Assembly (NCBI GenBank): GCA_944470555.2 | Contig: OX104132.1 | Coordinates: forward strand, 10,363,755 to 10,427,754 | DNA from: Heterobilharzia americana | Taxonomy: Eukaryota > Platyhelminthes > Trematoda > Strigeidida > Schistosomatidae | DNA length: 64,000 nt | Direction: 5' to 3' | Part shown: positions 55,246-64,000 of the stretch, piece by piece | How positions within the stretch are numbered: position 1 is the stretch's first letter | Layout: every line of letters starts with the position of its first letter | Notes under the pieces: model-generated | The model's input: only the letters and a program-made list of their open reading frames with translations | The model's database searches: none | Told to the model about the DNA's origin: nothing | Translations under genes and position numbers: made by a program

Positions 55246-56363
55246 ATGTGGGAAAGCAGCAGGACCAGATGGGATCCCCCCAGAAGCACTGAGAACAGAC
55301 GCAGAGACAACAACAGCGGACATACTCACACCACACCACACCACTACTGCAGAAAGTGTGGAAGGAAGAGAAGGTACCTGCCCATTGATTGGAAGAAGGG
55401 TTACCTCGTCAAACTGGCGAAGAAGGGAGACCTGAGTGTTTGCAAGAACTGGCGTGGAATCACTCTCCTGTCCACCCAGAGCAAGCAAAATATTGAGCCA
55501 CATCATCCTGGAGAGGCAGAAGGATGCACTGGATTCAAAACTACGACCGTAACAGGCAGGCTGGCTGGCTGGATTCAGGAAGTACAAATCATGTGAGGAC
55601 CAAATTGCAACGTGACGCTACGCATCATCATAGAACAGAGTATGGAATGGCAGTCAACTCAACTCGACCTCAACTTTATCGACTTTGAGAAGGCCTTTGA
55701 CAGCGTCGACCGAGAGGTAATTTGGAAACTGCTTCAACACTACGGAATACCGCAAACCTTTATCAGCCTCATTCAACAACTATATGAAGACGCCACATGC
55801 CAGCCAAGTAATTCACAGTGGGAAGCTCAGCTCAGCGACGCCGTTGAAGTGGAGACTGGAGACAGGAGTAAGACAAGGCTGCCACCTACTATCACTCAAC
55901 ATGTTCCTGATTGTGGTCGACTGAATCATGCAACAAACAGTGGGGAGCTGTGAGAAGAGGGGGATACGCTGGCTGGACTGCGGAAAAGAACCTAGAAGAT
56001 TTGGATTTCACCACCGATGACTTGTGCCTGATGTCACACAAACTTGAAGATGTACAGGCAAAAACTAACAAGTTGACAGAAGAGACAGGGCAAGGCAGGA
56101 CAGGGCAGGGCAGCGAAGACGGAACTTCAAGTGAATACAGAGAAGACAGAGGTAGAGGTGATGAAGATACCCAACCAACAACTCCAACAACAACAACAAA
56201 CTCCAGTCACCATCAACGGAAGAAACTTGAAGGAAGTAGCATCTTTCAACTACAACTATATAGGCAGGCAGCACTGTTTCAACTACAGGTGGCACAGGCA
56301 CAGACACAGACGAGGATGTCAAAGTCAGAATCGGAAAAGCAAGACAAGCGTTCATTAACCTGA
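55246..56363 (+). pseudogene. RTE reverse transcriptase, broken into overlapping frames
   Basis: Frames at 55088-55435, 55246-55596, 55612-55953 and 55911-56363 together carry the RT motifs: [33 protein letters not shown] (motif A Asp present), then LEDLDFTTDDLCLMSHKLED (motif C). Stops at 55594-55596 and near 55951 and frame changes show a dead copy. Confidence 0.75.
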
Positions 56364-58022
56364 AACCAGTGTGGAGATCGACTGCACTCGACTGCACTCC
56401 ACTCAGCATGTGGAACAAGATCCGGATTTTCAACAGTAATGTCAGTGAAGTCAGTGCTTCCATGTGATGGTTGAGAGACTTGGCGCGTAATGAAAGGGAT
56501 TCCCTTCAAACTACAGACATTCATCAACAACTGCCACCTACACTGGCTCGATACTGAAGATCAGATGGCCAGGATAAAAAGAATAAGCAACAAGGAGCTC
56601 TGGAAACGAACCAACGAAGCAAGAACCCATCACCCAACAAATATGCAGTGGAAGGAAGTGGAAGTGGAAGTGGAGATGGATTGGGCATAGAGTGAGAAGG
56701 CCGACTGGTGACATCACGCGTCAGGCCAGGCACTCGAGTGGAATCCAGATGGGAAGCGACGAGTTGAGTGTCCCAGCTGAGGGTGACATGGAGGATATCG
56801 TGCGAGGAGGAAATGAGAGGTTGTGGGCTGTCGTGGAACCAGGTTCAAAAGATTTCAGAGAACAGAGTGAAATGGAGACGTGCTACTGAAGGTGCATGTT
56901 CCATTAGGAACCCAAGGGACTGATAATAAAATAAAAAGATGGTCAGAAACGTTGGAAGTAGCTCACTCAGTACACTAGGAGTCAATCATGTTGACGAAAG
57001 GATTGTAGAGAATCCTAATCCTATAACTAGGTATGCAGATATCAGAGTAGATGGTGCCACAAAAAATGATCTGCAAAAATGTAATGTCACATGTTGGTGC
57101 ATAAACAAAGCGGTATTTTGTACACAATTTCATAAGCAATCTGTCTAGGGACAAACGTGAATGCTGACATTCTGCTTTGGTATCGCACAGATGATGGATA
57201 GGTTCTACTGTTCCCAACAAAATATCTCGGATCACTAAACTATCTACCACATCACTCTAGTTGACCAGTTTATCGATAAACCTTTTCGCTATACATCCTA
57301 TTTACTACACTAACTTTGTAGCATTTTAGAAGACTCGTACACTTTACAGAAATTTGTAACGACCAACTATTGATAGGTTTCGTCTAGTCTCTAGGTTGGT
57401 GGGCAGGCAGGTAAGTATGTTATTGCAGGTGGTGGGCGTGTTAGCCCGTGTGAGTTTAGTGGTGACCATGAGAATCTGGAAGGGAAAACAAGAGGAAGAG
57501 AAAACCGTGAGCCGACAACTCACCAAGTACAAATTCAAAGCATCTACGAAATGCTCAAAACCAACAATGAATAACTTTCCTCCAGTCTTCCTGTCACCTA
57601 GTCATCCTTCACGAAGCACAAATGAAGGAAGACAATAAATAATCTTGAAGCTTAATACACATATTTCCCTTCATCATTTTCTAGAGCGCAAGAATAGAGA
57701 ACGGGAAGGAATCATATGGATCCATTTCATTATTTCCACAGTTCTCATTATCTGTATGGAACCTAGAATATTTACAATTAGGTGTTAGCATAATTCGGTT
57801 GGGTGAGATTAGTTAGAACAAGACAGAGAAATAACGGAGTAAGGGGACTGTACCAATTGAAATAAAGTCGAGATGTCAAGTGATGATACGATAAATGTGT
57901 ACCGTTTCATAACGAAAATCTTTGTAAAACTTAGATGGGAGCAGAAAAGACGGATATTATGGAATTTAGCAGAAAAGATAATGTAAGTCAATGAGTAGAT
58001 AATTTACGTATATTATCATTCA

Positions 58023-58772
58023 TTGATATTATTTGTAAGTTAGCTCATATCAATAGGCGTAAATTATCGATTGTTTCAGTCAAAGTTGTAACACCACTAC
58101 TAGACAATTCATGTAAATCAGACATAGAAATCGATAAATGTCTTGAAAACCAATGAAATTAGAGGTCATAGATGAGGACTAAATGTGACACGTATATTCT
58201 AATCACCAATCAATGATGGTAACATGCCTAACTTTCAATATCAGTTAAGTACTCCATTCTCGTTGGACAAATGTGATTTTCAATCAAAAGTAGAAAATAT
58301 TCTTTGAGTTGTACTGTCAAATTTAACTGAATAGAACCTAAGAATTACCAGCGCTACACTATGACACCGTTGTGATGTACCCTAAAAAGTAAACCGAAAC
58401 ACAGATTTGACATTGCCATGAATTGACTAGTATGCTGCAAATGAATGATTACTTTAGTAATCGGATTATTATCAAATCACTTGATATTATTAATGGTTAT
58501 TGGCTAGCAGTGAAACCCACGACGTGTGTTTCGTAGTGTTTGGGAATCGTCAGATGAATGTACCTACACCCTAGTGAATGATGATGCTCTCATTGAGACT
58601 CGAGGCCAGTACCCATCGCCTCAAACTCCAAAGCTTCATCCACTTGGTTACTGAGGCAGGATAGCTACTCGTTGCGTGACGGGCATAGCATGATTTTCAT
58701 GAAGTAACAGCTTGTATGTCACCATCGATATTATTGATGGACACTGACTAGCAACAGAATCCAGGATATCAC
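58023..58772. other. Unpaired spacer of the palindrome, containing SINE A
   Basis: About 750 bp unique to the centre. 58030-58490 is AT-rich with nothing recognised. A minus SINE A copy lies at 58495-58705 (plus-strand GGCTAGCAGTGAAACCCACG; ribozyme stem II lost) and a second short piece of the same family at 58740-58772. Confidence 0.75.
58495..58705 (-). mobile_element. SINE family A in the palindrome spacer
   Basis: Minus unit with core CTGACGA and GAAA but no stem II pairing (ATTCC against CTAC), then the CTCAATGAGAGC and tRNA-like region. Confidence 0.6.
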
Positions 58773-58794
58773 TGAATGATAATATACGTAAATT

Positions 58795-58801
58795 TTTAAT
58801 G

Positions 58802-58860
<59 letters not shown>
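58795..58860. repeat. (AT)n block present only in the right arm
   Basis: TTTAATGCG followed by about 57 bp of AT repeat interrupts the pairing exactly between 58794 and 58861. The left arm has the two flanking sequences fused at 58000/58001. Confidence 0.85.
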
Positions 58861-58862
<2 letters not shown>

Positions 58863-59914
58863 CTACTCATTGACTTACATTATCTTTTCTGCTAAATTCC
58901 ATAATATCCGTCTTTTCTGCTCCCATCTAAGTTTTACAAAGATTTTCGTTATGAAACGGTACACATTTATCGTATCATCACTTGACATCTCGACTTTATT
59001 TCAATTGGTACAGTCCCCTTACTCCGTTATTTCTCTGTCTTGTTCTAACTAATCTCACCCAACCGAATTATGCTAACACCTAATTGTAAATATTCTAGGT
59101 TCCATACAGATAATGAGAACTGTGGAAATAATGAAATGGATCCATATGATTCCTTCCCGTTCTCTATTCTTGCGCTCTAGAAAATGATGAAGGGAAATAT
59201 GTGTATTAAGCTTCAAGATTATTTATTGTCTTCCTTCATTTGTGCTTCGTGAAGGATGACTAGGTGACAGGAAGACTGGGAGGAAAGTTATTCATTGTTG
59301 GTTTTGAGCATTTCGTAGATGCTTTGAATTTGTACTTGGTGAGTTGTCGGCTCACGGTTTTCTCTTCCTCTTGTTTTCCCTTCCAGATTCTCATGGTCAC
59401 CACTAAACTCACACGGGCTAACACGCCCACCACCTGCAATAACATACTTACCTGCCTGCCCACCAACCTAGAGACTAGACGAAACCTATCAATAGTTGGT
59501 CGTTACAAATTTCTGTAAAGTGTACGAGTCTTCTAAAATGCTACAAAGTTAGTGTAGTAAATAGGATGTATAGCGAAAAGGTTTATCGATAAACTGGTCA
59601 ACTAGAGTGATGTGGTAGATAGTTTAGTGATCCGAGATATTTTGTTGGGAACAGTAGAACCTATCCATCATCTGTGCGATACCAAAGCAGAATGTCAGCA
59701 TTCACGTTTGTCCCTAGACAGATTGCTTATGAAATTGTGTACAAAATACCGCTTTGTTTATGCACCAACATGTGACATTACATTTTTGCAGATCATTTTT
59801 TGTGGCACCATCTACTCTGATATCTGCATACCTAGTTATAGGATTAGGATTCTCTACAATCCTTTCGTCAACATGATTGACTCCTAGTGTACTGAGTGAG
59901 CTACTTCCAACGTT

Positions 59915-62900
59915 TCTGACCATCTTTTTATTTTATTATCAGTCCCTTGGGTTCCTAATAGAACATGCACCTTCAGTAGCACGTCTCCATTTCACTCTGT
60001 TCTCTGAAATCTTTTGAACCTGGTTCCACGACAGCCCACAACCTCTCATTTCCTCCTCGCACGATATCCTCCATGTCACCCTCAGCTGGGACACTCAACT
60101 CGTCGCTTCCCATCTGGATTCCACTCGAGTGCCTGGCCTGACGCGTGATGTCACCAGTCGGCCTTCTCACTCTATGCCCAATCCATCTCCACTTCCACTT
60201 CCACTTCCTTCCACTGCATATTTGTTGGGTGATGGGTTCTTGCTTCGTTGGTTCGTTTCCAGAGCTCCTTGTTGCTTATTCTTTTTATCCTGGCCATCTG
60301 ATCTTCAGTATCGAGCCAGTGTAGGTGGCAGTTGTTGATGAATGTCTGTAGTTTGAAGGGAATCCCTTTCATTACGCGCCAAGTCTCTCAACCATCACAT
60401 GGAAGCACTGACTTCACTGACATTACTGTTGAAAATCCGGATCTTGTTCCACATGCTGAGTGGAGTGCAGTCGAGTGCAGTCGATCTCCACACTGGTTTC
60501 AGGTTAATGAACGCTTGTCTTGCTTTTCCGATTCTGACTTTGACATCCTCGTCTGTGTCTGTGCCTGTGCCACCTGTAGTTGAAACAGTGCTGCCTGCCT
60601 ATATAGTTGTAGTTGAAAGATGCTACTTCCTTCAAGTTTCTTCCGTTGATGGTGACTGGAGTTTGTTGTTGTTGTTGGAGTTGTTGGTTGGGTATCTTCA
60701 TCACCTCTACCTCTGTCTTCTCTGTATTCACTTGAAGTTCCGTCTTCGCTGCCCTGCCCTGTCCTGCCTTGCCCTGTCTCTTCTGTCAACTTGTTAGTTT
60801 TTGCCTGTACATCTTCAAGTTTGTGTGACATCAGGCACAAGTCATCGGTGGTGAAATCCAAATCTTCTAGGTTCTTTTCCGCAGTCCAGCCAGCGTATCC
60901 CCCTCTTCTCACAGCTCCCCACTGTTTGTTGCATGATTCAGTCGACCACAATCAGGAACATGTTGAGTGATAGTAGGTGGCAGCCTTGTCTTACTCCTGT
61001 CTCCAGTCTCCACTTCAACGGCGTCGCTGAGCTGAGCTTCCCACTGTGAATTACTTGGCTGGCATGTGGCGTCTTCATATAGTTGTTGAATGAGGCTGAT
61101 AAAGGTTTGCGGTATTCCGTAGTGTTGAAGCAGTTTCCAAATTACCTCTCGGTCGACGCTGTCAAAGGCCTTCTCAAAGTCGATAAAGTTGAGGTCGAGT
61201 TGAGTTGACTGCCATTCCATACTCTGTTCTATGATGATGCGTAGCGTCACGTTGCAATTTGGTCCTCACATGATTTGTACTTCCTGAATCCAGCCAGCCA
61301 GCCTGCCTGTTACGGTCGTAGTTTTGAATCCAGTGCATCCTTCTGCCTCTCCAGGATGATGTGGCTCAATATTTTGCTTGCTCTGGGTGGACAGGAGAGT
61401 GATTCCACGCCAGTTCTTGCAAACACTCAGGTCTCCCTTCTTCGCCAGTTTGACGAGGTAACCCTTCTTCCAATCAATGGGCAGGTACCTTCTCTTCCTT
61501 CCACACTTTCTGCAGTAGTGGTGTGGTGTGGTGTGAGTATGTCCGCTGTTGTTGTCTCTGCGTCTGTTCTCAGTGCTTCTGGGGGGATCCCATCTGGTCC
61601 TGCTGCTTTCCCACATTTCAGTAGCTTTATGGTGTTCAGGACCTCCATTTTCGTTGGAGGATTTATGTTCACTTGTAGTTCTGCGACTGGGCTGTAGGTG
61701 GTATTTCTGGATGAAGTGCAGGTGGTGGTGGTGGTGGTGGTCGATTCATGAGCTTCTTGAAGTGGTCGGCCCATCCTCTCCTTTGTTTCTCTTCTTTCGT
61801 AATGAAATTTCCGTCATCATCTTTTATTGGTTTCGTCTGAGTTGATCTCTTCCCAGATAGCAACCTGGTTATTTGATACAATGTTGTCAGGTCTCTATCT
61901 CTCCTACCAGTCGGCAGCCTGTTCTGCTTCACTTGCCAGTGTGTCATGGAAGTGTCTTTTGTCTTTGCGTGCACTCTTCTTCACTTCCTTGTCCAGTGTC
62001 GTATTTTATACATTGTGCTCAGTTCCTCCTCTCTTTGAGCATCCTTGCACTGCACTGGTTCAGATTCTGCTTCACCATCCTCCTCTCCATCCTCTATCAG
62101 CTTCCATGTATACGTCGAGATCCATTCCATTCCATTGCATTGCATTCCTTATCTTCCTTCTTCTTCCTTCCTAATACGGTTGTGCAGGTTTCTTTCCACA
62201 TCTCTTTCAAAGAGTTCCAGTGTTCTTGCACACAGGTTTCTTCAGAGATGTTCCTCGATATCTCCCATTTTGTCTTGATGGCTGACTGTCGTGAAGATTT
62301 CCTTTGTAGTTTCATCCTTCAGTTTCTGTTCCGAGTGTTGTACTTGAACTGTGGTCTATCACCAGCTTCTTTAAAGGCTTTTAACTTGATTTGGAAGGTT
62401 CCTTGCACTAGATAGTGAGTGGTCTGAACCTATATCTGCTCCTCTTCTTGACCTTGTGTCGAGTAGTCTGACTGCGTCTCGATTTTCTTCACATTGAGAT
62501 GAAGTCGATCTGATTTTTAGTGCACTGTGTCCATCTGGTGAAATCAAGTCCGTGTCGCTTTGTGGATATCCTTGTGCTTGAACACACTGGCTGACTCCTA
62601 TCACCAAATCGTTGAATGCGCAGAATTCTGCAAACAATTCTCCATTCTCGTTCATCACCTCACTGAGCACTTCTCGACCCATGGTTAGTTCTCTTCATGT
62701 GTTGTGCCCCTCCTGTTTGGCATTCATGTCGCCCTTTAGAGTTTTGATATCGCCAACTGAGGTGGTGTCTTGTCGAGTGTTGATTGAAGTTGTCTGTAGA
62801 AGTCCTCCTTTTTCTCCTCATCTGCATTATTTGTGGGTGGATAGTGTTGCATTGTATGATTGTGACCTTCCTTTCTTTTGAGTTGAACCTTGCTGTCATG

Positions 62901-63482
62901 ATCCTGATGCTGGAGGAGATTGGTTCCAACTGCTTGAGAGACAGCTTTCGATGCATGTGAAGGGGACATCAAGATAGTCACTCCAAAACTCAGTGTGCTC
63001 ATGGTTGTCGTCTGGTTGACAATATCGGAGTAGATTATTGATTCTCTAGTTGAGAGTTTGGAGAGTCCACTTCCATTCCATCTGCTTTCGCAAATTCCAA
63101 GCACTCCAATCTGATACCTTCTCATCTCGTTTGCAATCTGGGCTGCCTTGCTGGGTTCAAACATAGTGCGGACATTCCATGTTCCCACGTTTACTTTCGC
63201 TTTCATCGAGGGAGAGAAGACACATCGGCCCGGCCCGGTCCGGCTTCCCGAAATCAGGCTTTCACCAAGTGGCGTCATTTCGCCTCTCCGATTCCTGCGA
63301 GGAATAATTTTGTTACTATTTTTATATTTCGTTTGTGCTTTGAAGTTTCTTTAGCCGTTGGTTGGATTTGTTTTCCGGGGTAGGGTTGCTAGCCCTATGC
63401 CCAACCTTCCCCCTTTACCCGGGCTTAGGACCGGCTAGTAACTAGTGAACTAGTTAACCAGGCGAGGTGAGTCTGACCATCT
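59915..63482 (-). mobile_element. RTE-like copy 13 (mirror of copy 12)
   Basis: Body 59926-63471 on the minus strand with the same 11-bp duplication at 59915-59925 and 63472-63482 (read in reverse). All frames, stops and breaks are shared with copy 12, so this is a duplicate of the same insertion and not a second insertion. Confidence 0.9.
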
Positions 63483-63757
63483 ACAGAGCACATATTGTCC
63501 ATACGGAAAACATCAAAGTAAGATGTTGGCATCACTTTCATCCAGTGCGAAAGTAATTTGAAACACCTCATTATGTTAACATGCATCTGCAAATCGTCTA
63601 ACTTGAACAACTCCAGTGAATGGCCTAATCACAGTGTCATTAGGTAGACGATATGAAACATGCTTGTGCCACAGATGCCTTTAATGTGAAACCAACTGAA
63701 CTAGTTATTTATCTCGATTGTAATGAAGAGTGTTTAAGACGGTTGTTCATGTTTGTT

Positions 63758-63760
<3 letters not shown>

Positions 63761-63794
<34 letters not shown>
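63761..63794. repeat. (GT)17 microsatellite, mirror of 53068-53101
   Basis: 34 bp, exactly the same length as its partner in the left arm. Confidence 0.9.
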
Positions 63795-63797
<3 letters not shown>

Positions 63798-64000
63798 GAG
63801 TTGACTGAGAGAGTATAGATGTGATTTGATTGATGTCTACTGTTTATGAAGTAGTTAATAGATAAGAGTGCTGTATTACTACTGTTGGAGTGGTGTTCAG
63901 TAGTCAGAAGTGGGAAAATGATGTTGACAATAAAATCTTCTCTTGAGATATATGTATATCCAGAATAGCTCTTCACTCTTACTGCAATTCTGACGAGGTT

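Larger units (their letters stand above)
53380..56947 (+). mobile_element. RTE-like copy 12, full length, frameshifted, perfect TSD
   Basis: The body is 53391-56936 (3,546 bp) with a perfect 11-bp duplication AGATGGTCAGA. In order it has a 5' leader (GGTTAACTAGTTCACTAGTT...), an APE-type endonuclease start (KVNVGTWNVRTMFEPSKAAQ, then GVLGICESRWNGSG with the catalytic Glu), RT entry (KCGKAAGPDGIPPE), KNWRGITLLST, motif A ([19 protein letters not shown]), motif C as [25 protein letters not shown], and the 3' terminus CATTAGGAACCCAAGGGAC with an AATAAA-type tail. At least five frame breaks make it inactive. This is the reference copy for the family. Confidence 0.9.
52940..58022 (+). repeat. Left arm of a large palindrome
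   Basis: Inverted complement of 58773-63922. Position x pairs with 116862-x up to about 57580 and with 116861-x beyond a one-base indel, to 58000. 58001-58022 pairs with 58773-58794 across a 66-base block found only on the right. Every open frame checked in this arm has an identical mirror frame in the other. It holds flank, a TSD-bounded RTE copy and about 1.06 kb of 3' flank. Confidence 0.9.
58773..63922 (-). repeat. Right arm of a large palindrome
   Basis: Mirror of 52940-58022. Two differences found: one extra C in CCTCCCAGTC near 59280 (read on the minus strand), and an extra 66 bases at 58795-58860. Beyond 63922 the identity stops abruptly, although weak similarity to the left flank continues for about 25-50 bases. 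Confidence 0.9.

Noticed and set aside
53584..56363. Endonuclease and RT frames as host genes
   Set aside because: They are frameshifted parts of one TSD-bounded retrotransposon, duplicated in the palindrome.

Overview
The window is AT-rich eukaryotic DNA from a flatworm, most likely a blood fluke (Schistosoma or a close relative). The assignment rests on the repeats: tRNA-related SINEs carrying hammerhead ribozymes like the Schistosoma Sm-alpha type, an RTE-like non-LTR retrotransposon ending in (TAA)n-like tails, and Penelope-like fragments with a GIY-YIG domain. The species cannot be fixed from the sequence alone.

Positions 6613-39533 hold the 3' part of one host gene on the + strand: eight exons with matching splice phases that encode the last 874 residues of a TRPM-family cation channel (end of the TRP-domain region, C-terminal coiled coil, then a very long disordered acidic and low-complexity tail). 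The transmembrane exons lie upstream of the window. A separate 3'-terminal exon after exon 4 would give a much shorter isoform. The introns (1.7-7.2 kb) are filled with repeats: nine of the thirteen RTE copies, most SINE loci, one Penelope-like fragment and remnants of a second non-LTR family. I see no other host gene.

From 39534 to the end I recognise no protein-coding host gene. The region holds SINEs, Penelope-like remnants, truncated RTE copies, an internally deleted RTE copy with its own target-site duplication (43374-44754) and, at 52940-63922, a large near-perfect palindrome. Its arms are about 5.06 kb, each with the same full-length but frameshifted RTE element bounded by an 11-bp target-site duplication. 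They surround an unpaired spacer of about 0.75 kb. The arms differ at a one-base indel and at a 66-base AT-rich block present only on the right.

The most unusual small-scale signal is how the hammerhead SINEs are built. A 700-bp insertion at 20073-20772, bounded by a 13-bp target-site duplication, contains an inverted SINE segment joined to a head-to-tail SINE junction. Another SINE unit (30579-30874) begins and ends inside its own ribozyme. A third has a 313-bp tandem period. Together these suggest multimeric or circular ribozyme-processed RNA as the insertion template, although older rearrangements could produce parts of the pattern. Arm identity, family names and all ribozyme activity are judged by eye, without alignment or database searches.
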